Numbered from the stretch's first letter, positions 46,251-57,890 are shown. The stretch is 64,000 bases of DNA from Eucalyptus grandis (GCF_016545825.1 NC_052613.1:10044001-10108000); one strand, 5' to 3'. Program-made: numbers and translations. Notes: generated from the sequence alone by a model not told the origin.

Positions 46251-46359
46251 ACTTTCTTCTTGAAGAGAGATTGTCAAAGTACATTATCAACATGAAGGCA
46301 ATCCAAGTTTCGAGGAGTAGGTCCTCATCATTCTACATGAAGGCCTCTTTTCCTGAAGT

Positions 46360-47115
46360 TTCAGTGTTCATTTTGTGGAAAATAAACTCCTTGGGAAAAA
46401 TATTTTCCATAAAAGCAAAAAAAAAGTCTTCTAAATTAGGAGAAAATGTTTTCCACTTTTGAAAAGTAGAATACATCTTCCTCACTTGATCTCTCTCATC
46501 TTACACTTCTACAAATCATCACTTCCTCCTCCCCCTTCGTCTTCTTCTTTTCTTTTTCTATTCGAATTATTTTTTTCTTTTTTAATTCGAATTATTTTTA
46601 ATTTCTTTTTTTTAATTTCTTTTCTTTATTTCTTTTATTTGTTTCCCATCTTCTTCTTTCTTGGCTAGTTGTCAGCCATCGCCAAGAGAACCTCGAGCTC
46701 GTCGATCTCAAGCTCGTGCTTGTCAATTTGGCGAGCCTTGAGCTTGAGGCTCGCGCTTGTCGATTTAGCAAGCCTCAAGCCTCGTGCTCGTCGACGAGCT
46801 CGAGACTCGCTGGTGGCCAATTGTGAGCCATCGCCGTGGCCGGTGATCGGCCAAGAAAAAGGAGATGGAAAATAAAGAAAAAGAAAATAAAAATAAAAAG
46901 AAAAATAATAATAATAGATTTTAAAAATCAATTTTTAAAAATAAGAAAAATTCATTTAAAAAAATAAAATAAATAAAAAGAGTATATGAAGGAAAATATT
47001 TTCCTTACCAAATAGCGAAAAATATTTTCCGCTTCATTTTCAGGTTTCATCGAACATCGAAAATAATTATATTTTTCCGGAAAATAACTTCCTGGAAAAT
47101 ATTTTTCAGAAACGT
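46360..47115. mobile_element. GGAAAATATTTTCC-type element, opposite orientation
   Basis: Both ends are dense in GGAAAATATTTTCC and TTTTCCNNGAAAA palindromes (46,375-46,455 and 46,990-47,120). The interior has a T-rich half and a GAGCTCGAGC-rich part with an A-rich half. Related to the X blocks but read in the other direction. Confidence 0.5.
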
Positions 47116-47149
47116 CACATTTTCCGCGAAACGGACGGAGCTAAGTTAG

Positions 47150-47655
47150 CTTTCTAATGGCCTGACTAGTTACCACTTAACATTCGTATTACCACTTCTC
47201 TATACGCACGATGGTGGCATTTAGTCGTTCTTAGCGGAAATGAAATGAAGAAGAGAAGGGAAGTACCAGAGACTGGAAAATGCGAAGATTCCTCTGCCGG
47301 TTGGGAAAAGTTCCGAGGTTCCGAAGATCAAGAGGATCCTGAAATGGCCACCGAAGATCGTGACGTCGGACAAGAAGCCGTTGAAGAGGATCCTGGATGC
47401 TTATATGTTAGAAAGACATTGCGCTTTGCCGGATGTGTTGTCCCGATGAACAACGCCGGTAATCTGCAGGCAAACTGCGCCAGATACCTATGGAGGTCCC
47501 CATCTAAAATTGTTCCATACGTACGCCATGAATAAGTCAAATTCTAGAACCAATGCATATGATACCTGGTGCATTTTGTAGGCTTGCCTTTGAGTGGTAG
47601 CTGAACCCGTTATGTTGGTTTGGGTAATTGTTGCTGTGATGTTGCCGTTTGTTTA
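47150..47655. other. Unrecognised segment with short open frames
   Basis: Plus-strand frames of 96 codons (47,245-47,535) and, in the next frame, about 65 codons (KIKRILKWPPKIVTSDKK-like) overlap. Neither has a family signature. Could be an exon relic. Confidence 0.25.
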
Positions 47656-47659
47656 GCAG

Positions 47660-48650
47660 GAAATGTAGTGTTACTAGAAAATGTTTTCCAAGAAAATGAC
47701 TATTTTTCAATGGTCAAGCCGAAACTTGAAATTGAACTAGAGAATATATTCTACTGTTCGCTAAGGAAAATCTTTTCCACCATGCACTCTATTCAATAAT
47801 TTCTTTTCTATTATTTTTTTAGATCAAATTTGAAATTATTTTCTATTTTTTCCTTTCCTTTCCTTTTCTTTTGTTTCTTTCTTCTTCTTCCTTAGCCAAT
47901 CGTCGACCACGATGACGGCCGACGACCGGCCATAGGAGAGCTCGAGTCTTGCCACAGGCTAGCGAGGCTTCAGATTACTAGAGTCCGGTGAGGTTGAGCC
48001 TCGCCCGATTAGATGAAGCCAAGCTTGCTAGACGGCAGCAAGCTAGAGGTGTGCCAGCCAAGGAAGAAAAGCAAGAAAAATTAAGAAAATGAAAACGAAA
48101 AAAGAAAAAAAGAAGAAAAACAAATAAAAAATTGATTTTTCAAAAAATATAATAAAAAATAAAAAATAAAAGTAAAGGGAAGAGGTTTTTGTGAAAAAAA
48201 AAAAAAAAATGAGGTGAAAGAAGATGTGGAAAATGTTTTTCTGTACTTGAAAATGGGGAAATATTTTCCCCAATTTTAGAAGACTTTTTTCTATTGATGG
48301 AGAATGGTTTCTTCAACCAGTTTGTTTTCCGTGAAGCAAACGCTAAAAAATCCAGAAAATATTTTTCTGAGAGTTATTTTTCCATGAAGCGAGTGGATAG
48401 CCTTCCTTCCTTTTCCTTGCATTTTCTGCAACTCCACATTGCGTTGATCATTTGGATACATCGTTTATATATATATATATATACGAACAAACAGTTTTTT
48501 CCCCCTTTTTTTTTCCCATTTTTTAATTCCTTCGTTCATTGTTAAGTGAACTGTGATCTCACTGTAATCCTTCAATTAAATTTATCGATACTTTTAGAGT
48601 AAGAATATATGTTGCTGAATGAAAATAATATTAGGATCGAAACTGGAAGA
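47660..48650 (+). mobile_element. X block 1 (GGAAAATATTTTCC element)
   Basis: Starts GAAAATGTTTTCCAAGAAAATG, has a C/T-rich stretch, a GAGCTCGAG/GAGCCTCGCC core, an A-rich stretch, then AAAATATTTTTCTGA and ends near TAAGAATATATGTTGC. The same about 970-bp unit occurs at 49,245 and 52,800, partly at 57,395, and as a stub at 63,122. No transposase is coded. The Phe/Lys-rich ORFs inside are low-complexity. Confidence 0.65.
48455..48482. repeat. (AT)n microsatellite
   Basis: Short TATATA run in X block 1, absent from X2 and X3. Confidence 0.7.
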
Positions 48651-48880
48651 GCGAGAAGTTCGATTAAATTCAGTGTAGTCCCGAGCCGCGAGCGAGACGT
48701 GAAGGAATGTGACTTCCTGGAGTAGTAGCGAAACAAGACAGAATTGGGCGGAGGCAGCAGACGCCGAGGGCACAGGCTGGTGATCAGATGGGTTGTGTTG
48801 TATAGTACTGAATCGGGTCCGTCTTGTCTCATCGTTCAAGTTAGCACCAGCCGAACCTAGACTCGCCTCGTGTTCCTTGC
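48650..48880. other. Unique spacer between X block 1 and Y block 1
   Basis: About 230 bp with a minus-strand frame but no recognised product. It replaces the leader block found after X2 and X3. Confidence 0.35.
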
Positions 48881-49244
48881 ACTCTAAATATTTTTCTTAA
48901 AAATAATCGAGTATCTTGCTTGACATAAATAATTAGTCGGGGATGGAACGGGAGTGATTAGTTTTAAGGATTTTTCCTTTTTAAATGAAATCACATAAAT
49001 TTTTCTCCTCATTTTAGTAGAGAATCCACACATTCCTAAAATTGGCAAACGGAGCTTCCTAGGAAGGTGAGATTAGCCAATTTAATCTAAAAACACGAAC
49101 CTTGGACCATGTAATTGGGGTAGGGGCTGCAGGACGGCGGGGCCCTTCGGCTGGCCCCGCTCCACATCCACCTCTTCGGTGCTCGGGCTGAAATGCAACA
49201 ACGCGGAGAAGGTGGGCTGAAATAGTCCGGTAAAAATGCCAATC
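48880..49244 (+). repeat. Y block 1
   Basis: AAATAATCGAGTATCTTGC, AATTAGTCGGGGATGGAACG and CCACACATTCCTAAAAT mark a 360-bp block that also occurs at 52,436-52,795 and 62,722-63,121, each time directly before an X block. Confidence 0.75.
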
Positions 49245-50215
49245 ACCGGCTAGAAAATATTTTCAAGAAAATCACAATATTTTTCGATATTCAGCAAAAA
49301 CTTGAGAATGAGCTAGAAAATATTTTCTACCATTTGCTAAGGAAAATCTTTTTCTTCATGCACTATTCAATAATTTCTTTTCGATTATTTTAGTTTTTAG
49401 ATCAAATTTGAAATCATTTTCTATTTTTTCTTTTCCTTTTTTTTTTTTTTTTTTTCCTTCTTCCTCAACCAGTCATCGACCACGACAACGGCCAGTGACC
49501 GGCCAAAAGCGAGCTTGAGCTTTGCCACAAGCCAGCAAGGCTCCAACTTACCAAATTTCGGTGAGGTCGAGCCTCGCCTGAGTCGATGGAGTCAAGCTTG
49601 CTTGATGGTGGCAAGCTGAGCCTCGCTGACCAAGGAAGAAGAGCAAGAAAAATAAAGAAAATGAAAAGAAGAAAAAAGAACAAGAGAAACAAATAAAAAC
49701 TTGATTTTTCACAAATATATAAAAAAAAAGGAAAAGAAAAAATAAATGTAAAAGGAAGAGGCATTTTGTTATAAAAAAAAAAAAAAAAAGAGGTGAAAGA
49801 AGATATGGAAAATGTTTTCCTGTATTTGAAAAGTGAAAAATATTTTTCCCGATTTTAGAAAACTTTTTTCCATTGATGGAGAATGGTTTCCTCGACCAAT
49901 TTGTTTTCAGTGAAATAAATGCCAGAAAATCCAAAAAATATTTTTCTGAAGGTTATTTTTCTGTAACATGAGTGGAGAGCCTTCCTTCATTTTCCTTGCA
50001 TTTTCTGCAACTCCACATTGCATTGATCATTTGGATACATTGTTTCATATAAATACGAACATGTATTTTTCTCCCTTCTTTTTCCGATTTGTTAATTCCA
50101 TCGTTCGATGTTAAGTGAAACAAAATTTCATTGTAACCCTTCAATTAAATTTATCGATACTTTTAGAGTAAGAATATATGTTGCTGAACGGAAATAATAT
50201 TAAGATCGTAAGAAC
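49245..50215 (+). mobile_element. X block 2
   Basis: Aligns with X block 1 from AGAAAATATTTTCAAG to AAGAATATATGTTGCTG. Followed by a leader block that X block 1 lacks. Confidence 0.65.
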
Positions 50216-50735
50216 TTTCATTCCACGGATGGATTGTATTAGTTATTCATTTTCAAATTCTGCCTTAATTTGAAATGAAGTAGATTTATTTCAATATATT
50301 TTTGGTCTTAGCGACTTACACTTCAAATGATAATTCTATTAATCAGGTATATTATCTTTTAAATTTGATGCCTTGATCTAATTCCGAGTGAGCTCGAGCC
50401 ATTAAAATAAATATATCTTTTCGAATTTGTTTGAGAATTCGTCCACGGAGTCGGAGGAACAGAGGGTGCCGAAAAGGGCATTCCGGTGGGGAATGGTATC
50501 TCTTGGTAAGCGCGTCCCAAGGATTCATGACTTTGGGGTAACTTTTCTGAACTTTTTTTATTGCCAAGCAATTTCTTTGCTTTTTCTTCATCCTATGCGG
50601 TGCGCTTGCGCTCTGCGTGCAGACATTTGTCTGAACCGTGCACGCACCTTGCAATTAGCAAGTGATTCTCTTGGCTCCGCTTCGTTTCAAGGCTTTTCGC
50701 AGATTGGATCGGTTTCGCAAAGTTCAGCTTCTTCG
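50215..50735 (+). pseudogene. LPP-4: leader only, coding region deleted
   Basis: After a shared flank (TGGATTGTATTAGTTATTC; GAGCTCGAGC; TATATCTTTTCGAATTTG) comes the LPP leader (GAATTCGTCCACGGAGTC and GGAGGAACAG, then GGCTCCGCTTCGTTTCAAGG). At CTTCTTCGACTTAAAC (50,725-50,740) it jumps to the Z block. All exons are missing. The shared TCGACTT at the joint (leader CTTCGACTTTC; Z ACTCGACTTAAAC) suggests deletion between short direct repeats. Confidence 0.75.
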
Positions 50736-51058
50736 ACTTAAACTGAGTGATCAAGCCGCAGCGACTGGGCTTATACAACTACTTGTAGAGAAAGCTCAAT
50801 TGCAGGTTTCGGCACGAAACCATGCTTTTAGTAGCTGGACGTGCTTTGGTCGAATGTTTGTTGGAGGCAGCTATAAAGCACACCTTTGAATCATTTATAC
50901 GATGTGTGTTGAGCTTGGTCCTTCCACTTAAGGCAAGTCTCTACCTATCACTCGTCATTACGGTTTTAGAACGGGGTCCTCTCCTTCCGACTATCAAATA
51001 TTGATGAATGCGGTGCATCCAAACAAACTCTATTCCTCAAGAGAGATTGTCTAAGTAC
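50735..51058 (+). repeat. Z block 2 (partial)
   Basis: Starts inside the Z module (GAGTGATCAAGCCGCAGC) because of the deletion. Contains a 60-codon frame (50,822-51,004, MLLVAGRALVECLLEAAIKH) that is almost unchanged in Z block 3. Confidence 0.8.
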
Positions 51059-52436
51059 ATTGTCAACATAGCCAATAATTCAACCCCAAAAAAAAAAAAA
51101 AAAAAAAAAAAAAACATAGCCAATCGATGTGGAAATGAATTTTACTAGAGATTAAGAGATACAATGAAGATTACAATCACACTTGAATTGCTTAAACACT
51201 CTCAGTGTTTCCCAAACCCTAATAACACAAAATAACTCATGCAGTATTTAGTCCTATAATTCTTCGATAAATAATCTTTTCATTTCATGATGGAATTACA
51301 CACAAATCTTAAACTCATAAAATTTAATTGGCTTGAACAATATTTCTTATTGGATGTCATTCACGAATAAACCCACGAAATAGCCCCGAAAGGCACTCGC
51401 TTGAGAAACTGTGCTTCAATATTTCTTGACCAACGAAAGCAACCCGCGGCCACGAGCACATATCTAGATGTATATATGTCTCTGTCCTAGGAACCCGAAT
51501 CACCTGCTTTCGCCAACTTCAAATAGGATTTTATTTTCCTTTTTTTTTAATTTCTATTTAGCGCATATATAAGTCACGGTCAATCCCAACATTTCCTTTT
51601 TCTGACTTGTATTTCACGGTTCAGATTCCAACGTAAGTGGAGTTGTGACGACACAACACGACTCGTGACGGACGAAAAGTGATTAACTTTTTCTAGCAAG
51701 AGAGGGAAAAAATAATTTTTTTGGGTCCCACGGTGGATGTTATCTTTGTCTTAGAAAGTGGGTTATTTTGTTTTTTTTTTTTTTTTTTATATAATAAAAG
51801 TGGGTTATTGGTCTCCTAAAGCATAGAGATTCCAACAAACGTTTTGCGCTTCTGAATTTTGTCTTTTCGGTTGTGCGTGGGGTCTTTGGGTGCGCATGAC
51901 AAAATTTCTGAAACAGAAATTGATTTCTCAATTTCTTTTTTAGAAACTGAGAAACTAAAAATTTTAGCTTCTGATTTTTTCTTCAAATCTATTTCTGGAA
52001 CAGAAATCTGTTTCAAAAATAGAGAAATCAAATTGCGTTACCAAATGAATTTCTATTCCAAACCTGTTCCGGGGAACAGAGAAACAGAGAAATCAAGAAA
52101 CGGAAATTTTATCATGCGCAGCCTTTGACTCCCCAACTCTCTCCAGCGTAGCGGCGCAAACAAGAAAGGAATGGCCTGGATTCGGTTTGGCCTGGATACG
52201 TGAGAATGGTCATAAATCTATTTCTTAACATAAATATTTTTCTTTTTCCCTTTTTTTTCTTAAACATAAAAGCATTATGCCTTGCTAAATTAAAGAGGAG
52301 GGTCGACTTTGATTCTTTACTAGATTATGAACACATAAATTTGCTTCTGATTATTGATCTACACGATTATTATATAAAGTAGAAAGAGGTTACTAGAAGA
52401 GATCTCAACTGTTTTTTTCTTTCCACCAAAATTTCA
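51059..52436 (+). repeat. W block 1
   Basis: About 1.35 kb (CATAGCCAATCGATGTGG; CTCAGTGTTTCCCAAACCC; GACCAACGAAAGCAACCCGC; TTTTCGGTTGTGCG) that pairs with 61,545-62,722. 51,890-52,110, with palindromic GAAATTTC/CTGAAACAGAAA motifs, has no counterpart there, so it is a probable insertion in this copy: a hairpin-like TIR sequence with CAAAATTTCTGAAACAG at one end and CGGAAATTTTATCATGCG at the other. Confidence 0.7.
51897..52112. mobile_element. Small fold-back (MITE-like) insertion in W block 1
   Basis: Left end GCATGACAAAATTTCTG mirrors the right end (reverse complement GCATGATAAAATTTCCG). The flanking GGGT...GCGC to GCAG sequences join without it in the 61.5-62.4-kb paralogue (GGTTGTGCAGGGGATCTCTG). 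About 215 bp, no coding content. Confidence 0.6.
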
Positions 52437-52795
52437 CAAAATATTTTTTCTTAAAAATAATCGATCTTTTTGCTTGACATAGATAATTAGTCGGGGATGG
52501 AATGGTAGCGATTAGTTTTAAGGATTTTTCTTTTTCAAATTAAATCTCATATGTTTTTCTAGAACCCACACATTCCTAAAATCAGCAAAGGAGCTTTCCG
52601 GAAGGTGAGAAATATAATCCTAAACCAATAATGTCGCACGATGGAATTGGGCGGGGGCGGCCGGGCGGGGCCCTTCCACATGAATAATTAAACACCTTTT
52701 TCACGATTGGGCTGAAGAGCAACGAGAAAAGAAGAGCTGAAGTAGCACGCAATGAAAGGCCTTCCGGCAAAGATGCCAATCGCCGATCATTACGT
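52436..52795 (+). repeat. Y block 2
   Basis: Second copy of the block described at 48,880, including ATTAGTCGGGGATGGAATGG and GGAGCTTTCCGGAAGGTGAG. Confidence 0.75.
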
Positions 52796-52799
52796 GAAA

Positions 52800-53765
52800 A
52801 ATGTGGCGTTGCTGGAAAATGTTTTCCAAGAAAATGATAATATTTTTCGATGTTTAGCCAAAACTTGAAATCAAGCTACAAAAAAATTCTCTTCCGTTCG
52901 CTTAGGAAAATCTTTTCCTCCATGCACTCTATTCAATAATTTATTTTCTAGAAATTTTTTAGATCAAATTTAAAATTATTTTCTATTTTTTCCTTCCCTT
53001 TTCTTTCTTTTTCTTTCTTTCTTCCTTCTCCTTAGCTAGTTGCCGACCACAATGACAGTTGACAACTAACCATAGGTAAGCTCGAGCCTCGCCACAGGCC
53101 AACAAGGCCCTAGCTTGCTAGATTCTAGCGCGGTTCGACGAGCCGAGCTCGCTCAACGGTGGCTAGTTGGAGCCTTGCTGGCCTGTGGCCGGCGACCGGA
53201 TGAGGAAGAAGAGTAAGAAAAATAAAGAAAATGAAAAAAAAAAAAAAAAAAGAAAAGGAAAAAGAAGAAGAAAAAAACAAGTAAATACTCGATTTTTTAA
53301 AAATATATAAAAAAAAAAAAAGAAAAATAAAAGTACTTGAAAAGTGGGAAGTATTTTTTTTTTTTTTTTTTCAGTTTTAGAAGACTCTTTTTTTCATTGA
53401 TGGAGAATGTTTTCCTCAACCAATTCGTTTTCCTCAACCAGTTCATTTTCTGTTAAATGAACATTGGAAAATCCGAAAAATGTTTTCCTGGAAGTTATTT
53501 TTCTATGAAATGTGTGGATAACCTTCCTTCCTTTTTCTTGCATTTTTTGCAACTCCAAATTGCCGTGATCATTTGGATACATTGTTTCATATATACAGAC
53601 ATGTATTTATCCCCCTTTTCCCATTTTTTAATTCCATCATTCCATATTAAGTGAACTATAATTTCATTGTAATCCTTCAATTAAATTTATTGATACTTTT
53701 AGAGTAAGAATATATGTTGCTGAATGGAAATAATATTATGATTGAAATTGGAAGAACTTTCGTTT
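52800..53765 (+). mobile_element. X block 3
   Basis: Third near-complete copy of the GGAAAATATTTTCC element. Contains a 16-bp local duplication (TTTTCCTCAACCARTTC at 53,410-53,445). Confidence 0.65.
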
Positions 53766-55887
53766 CGTTGATGGATTGTATTAGTTATTCATTTTTAAAA
53801 TTCTACCTTAATTTGAAATGAAGTAGATTTATTTCGATATATTTTTTGTCTTAGCGACTTACACTTCAAATGATAATTCTATTAATAAGGTGTATTGTCT
53901 TTTAAATTTGATGCCTCGATTTAATTCTTAGTGAGCTCGAGCTATTATAATAGATATATCTTTTCGAATTTGTTTGAGAATTCATTGATGGAGTCGGAGG
54001 AACGAAAGGTGCTAGTCGCTCGCTTAATCGCTGGCTCCATAGATTTGATAAAAGAGGGTTGAGGTGAGGTGTGGGATTTGAATCCCCACCTTCTTAAGGA
54101 GGGTTGAGGTGGGGACGATTTAGTTTCGAATGTTGGTTTTGACTTTCACGCTCTACAAATAAATAGAGCAAAAGTCTGAGAGTGAGAGTTATGATAGAAG
54201 TAGATTATAACTAGAAATTTTTTTTTTTGATAAATCCGAGCGTCATAATCTAGCTGGGACCCGCGTTCCCTCGGCTGAAGAATGAACGGAATCAAATTCA
54301 CTTTTCAACTTTGATTATTTTGGATTGATTAGTCATCATCAATTCATCCTCGCAAGGGCCGGATTGACATTTCATCCAATGCCAGTATACATTGGCCTAA
54401 CCATGCCCGCGCATGCATCCGCTTCGCTTCAAGGCTTCTCGCAGATCGGATCGGTTTCGCAAGGTTCGGCTTCTTCGACTTTCTCCCCTGTTTCTGTCAT
54501 ATGCTTCTGAACCTATCCGACCCTTTGTTTCTGCTTCGCTCTTCGGATGAAATGGATTCCGGAAATGGTCCTTCATGCTTGCGTGGGGGTGTGTGCGGTA
54601 ACGTTCTAACATGAAGCCGATGAAGACCAAAGTATCGATTTGAGCTTCGACTTTCTCCCCTGTTTCTATCATGCGCATCTGAATGTACTCGACCCTTTGT
54701 TTCTGCTTCAGCTTTTCGGATGAAATGGATGCTGGAAATGGTCCTTCTTGCTCGCGTTGGTGTGTGTGGGGGTAACGTTATAACTTGAAGCCGATGAATA
54801 CCAAAATATCGATTTGAGCTTCTTCTTCGACTTTCTCCCCTGTTTTTCTGTCGTGTGCTTCTGAACCCATCCGACCCTTTGTTTCTGCTTCGGCTCTTCG
54901 GATGAAATGGATTCTGGAAATGGTCCTTCATGCTTGCGTGGGGGTGTGTGTGGTAACTTTCTAACATGAAGCCGATGAAGACCAAAGTATCGATTTGAGC
55001 TTCGACTTTCTCCCCTGTTTCTATCATGCGCATCTGAATGTACTCGACCCTTTGTTTCTGCTTCAGCTTTTCGGATGAAATGGATGCCCGAAATGGTCCT
55101 TCTTGCTCGCGTTGGTGTGTGGGGTAACGTTTTAACTTGAAGCCGATGAAGACCAAAATATTGATTTGAGCTTCTTCTTGGACTTTCTCCCCTGTTTGTC
55201 ATGCGCTTGTGAATCTATTTGACATGGGCGTGTGTGAGTGCGTGTGTGGTAACGTTCTTACTTGAAGATGAAGCCAATGAACCCCAAAATATCCATTTCG
55301 GCTTCTCGACAGACCTTTTTCGGTTTCTAACTTCGCATGTGCTGTTGCTGTTGCTTTTTTCTTGTTCGGCGAGGCAAAGGGCTACTTCAGAAACAGACTT
55401 AAATGGTTTGGGCGTTGCAGACTACGAACTTGTACTCACTCTTGCTCTTCACCAACTCCATATCATCCCCAGAAAGAAGGGGGTTTTAACATTCTCTTGA
55501 TATTTTGCACTGAAGCTTTGTCTACTTACGACTTTTCTAATCTAATCGCAACTTCTCCCCATTTCGACTTTTCGAGCTGAACTGCAATGTCTACCGATCC
55601 ATAACTAAAATATGAGCAGCGAATATCCCTTTTCAGCACCGAAAGCTCTTGACCACCGGGTAAATAGTGCAGTTGTAGGGAAAATATCGTCTATCTTAGG
55701 TAACTTGCTGCTTTGTTTTGCTATCTGTGTGGTTTCTGGCTTTCAAGATCGCTTGTTTAAAGTATCTAGGTGCTGTTCATGTCCCATGCTTCGTGTGCTA
55801 ACCCTTTCGTTTATCTGACTTTTCCATGGCTTCGAGTTTTCCTTCTTGCTTCCAAAGTAATCGATTCGGCTGTGCAGGCACACAAAA
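53765..55887 (+). pseudogene. LPP-2 leader with unrelated insertion and minisatellite
   Basis: Flank and leader start (53,765-54,000) pair with 50,215-50,460. About 54,010-54,400 is an unrelated insertion. The leader resumes at CTTCGCTTCAAGGCTTCTCG (54,422). A ~176-bp unit is then repeated (listed separately) before the leader continues (GCTACTTCAGAAACAGAC at 55,380; TTCAGCACCGAAAGCTCTTG) to the acceptor GGCTGTGCAG ending at 55,878. Confidence 0.65.
54477..55260 (+). repeat. ~176-bp minisatellite in the LPP-2 leader
   Basis: Units start at GACTTTCTCCCCTGTTT at 54,477, 54,649, 54,829, 55,004 and 55,181 (steps 172, 180, 175, 177). Units 1 and 3 are alike (TTCATGCTTGCGTGGGGGTG), as are 2 and 4 (TCATGCGCATCTGAATGTAC), so the array grew by doubling a dimer. 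LPP-3 has one unit only. The 219- and 164-codon minus-strand frames across it are by-products of the repeat. Confidence 0.85.
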
Positions 55888-57383
55888 ATGCCGGACATCG
55901 AGTCGGGATCTCCTGCTCCTCGATCCCATCCATTCAAGGCCGCAACAATGCATAAGCATGACTGGCTCATTCTTTTGCTTCTCTTGGTGATAGAAGCCAT
56001 CTTGCTTATGATAGAATTGTTCCGCCGTCTTGTTATAGAAGACATGTTGACCGACATGAACTACCCTCCTCTTAAGACCAACAGTGTGCTCTTTTGGGCT
56101 GTCCCGGTGAGTGTTCTCGCTAGCTCTTGAAATATTCACTCCACAGGTGCTGCCATCTGCAACGTAATCTCCGTCCTCGTGGTCAATCTCTCTCTCTCTC
56201 TCTCTCTCAAGAAGACTAATCCCGACCCTTTGTCCTGGGCAGATTCTCGCCATAGTGCTTCCGTTCATCGTCTTTCTCATTTACTACTTCACCTGCGGCG
56301 ACGTTCATGACTTCCGTCCTGCGATCTTGGGTGCTTCCTCCATGCTTCCCATCGACTTAGACGAACTCTGTTCGTCCTCAAATATTGTTCGAGAGAACCT
56401 TTAGCTGACGTATATGCAACCTGCAGGGGTTATATCTTCCGTGGCTTTGACTGCGATGATCACCGATGCTCTGAAAGATACTGTTGGACGACCGAGACCA
56501 GACTTGTTCTGCCGGAGTTTCCCTCATGGAATAGGGGTAAGTTCCGATCCTCATGCTGCAGGCATTTGGTTTTCGCTTAACACCCCCTCCCTTCCCCAGG
56601 CGTAAGCATAAGAATTCTCTTGCGTTATTCAATTCCTTAAAACTTCCCATGGTCATTCGCATGCCAGGTTTTTGATCCTATGATGAAGGATGTCATCTGT
56701 CATGGAGATAAGGCTGTGATAAAGGAAGGCTACAAAAGCTTCCCCAGTGGGCATACCTCTTGGGAGTATACGTGAAACGACTGGTTTTTTTATCATGCTC
56801 GTGTGAAAACATAAGAATGGTTTGATTCGATTCTCGTAATGTGGCTTTCTGCAATCCTGAATTCTCCTCGAAAGGCCTTTTGAACTGGACCACCTGAATA
56901 GGAAAAACAGCCAGCACTTTCTAATGTCACACTAGACTTCGCCCTCTTTGCAGGGTCACCAATTTTCTTAGTTTTACTCAATGCGAGACTTCTAAACAAT
57001 TCTTGCCCAGATGCCAAAGATCATGATACTGGAATTAGAAAAAAAAACGGAGCAATCTTGATATATCTGCAGGTTTTTTTGGTTGGAACGTCGATTGGTT
57101 TACAAATTTGACTCGAATTCACACACATCAGGTATGGTTCGTAACCTTTCAGAAAGATGTCGGTCAGCATGATGCAGTAAATGTTGAGAATAGCTAAACT
57201 GCAATAATTAAAATCTCTCAACAATTCTCAAAGTAATTGCGAAATCAGATAGAAATCAGACAGTAACCTGAGACAATCAGCTTTCGCAGTCGACTTTTCT
57301 TTTTATTCTTCTGTTTCTATGGTATGACCGTGGAGAAGGCTCATTGATTGTCCACATCCAGGGTCCTTCGCAGGTCTCAGTTA
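55888..57383 (+). pseudogene. LPP-2: truncated lipid phosphate phosphatase copy
   Basis: Exons 1-4 are present and in frame: 55888-56106 (73 codons, MPDIESGSPAPRSHPFKA), 56243-56330, 56427-56536 (C1 motif KDTVGRPRP intact) and 56668-56761 (C2 PSGH intact). The donor after exon 4 is changed from T|GTGAG to T|GGGAG. Exon 5 starts at 57,362 but after 21 bp (WSFAGLS) meets TAA, where homology ends and X-type sequence begins. Motif C3 and the last helices are lost, so no active enzyme is expected. Confidence 0.85.
56187..56208. repeat. (TC)11 microsatellite in LPP-2 intron 1
   Basis: Lies where LPP-1 has only AATTTCTG. LPP-3 has 21 repeats at the same place. Confidence 0.9.
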
Positions 57384-57890
57384 AGCAAGGTGCTTTGGCT
57401 TTTTTCAAGAAAATGATAATATTTTCCGATGGTCGGCCGAAACTTGAAAATGAACTAGAAAATATTTTCCACCATTCGCTAAGGAAAATCATTTCCTCCA
57501 TGCACTCCTTTTGATAATTTTTTTAAATCAAATTTTAAATTATTTTTTCTTTTCTTTGTTTTTCTTTTTTTTTCTTCTTTTCCCATGGCCGGTTGCTAGC
57601 CACTATGATGGCCAATAACCCGCCAAAGGTGACCTTTGAGTCTATGGCTTGTGGTTGGCGAACGCCAAGGAAGGAGAACAAGAAAAATAAAGAAAATGAA
57701 AAAAGAAAAAAAAAAAAAAGAAAATGAGAAAGAAAAATAATATAAAACTCGATTTTTCAAAAAATATATAAAAATAAAAACGGAAAGAAAAAATAAAAGT
57801 AAAAGGAAGAGGTGTTTTGTGAAAAAAAAAAAAAAGGAAAAAAAAAGAAGTGAGGTGAAAGAAGATCTGGCAAGACGAACGTAGTTCATT
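57384..57890 (+). mobile_element. X block 4 (partial)
   Basis: From TTCAAGAAAATGATAATATT to the A-rich stretch and GAGGTGAAAGAAGATCTGG, lacking the last third of the X unit. It joins LPP-2 exon 5 directly to the LPP-3 leader. Confidence 0.6.

Noticed and set aside
46665..46931. Phe/Tyr- and Lys/Ser-rich ORFs inside X-type elements (also 48,043, 49,548, 57,596)
   Set aside because: Low-complexity A/T tracts; not conserved in frame among the X copies.
54497..55202. Antisense frames of 219 and 164 codons
   Set aside because: They overlay the leader minisatellite of LPP-2 and simply repeat one peptide per unit; no family match.
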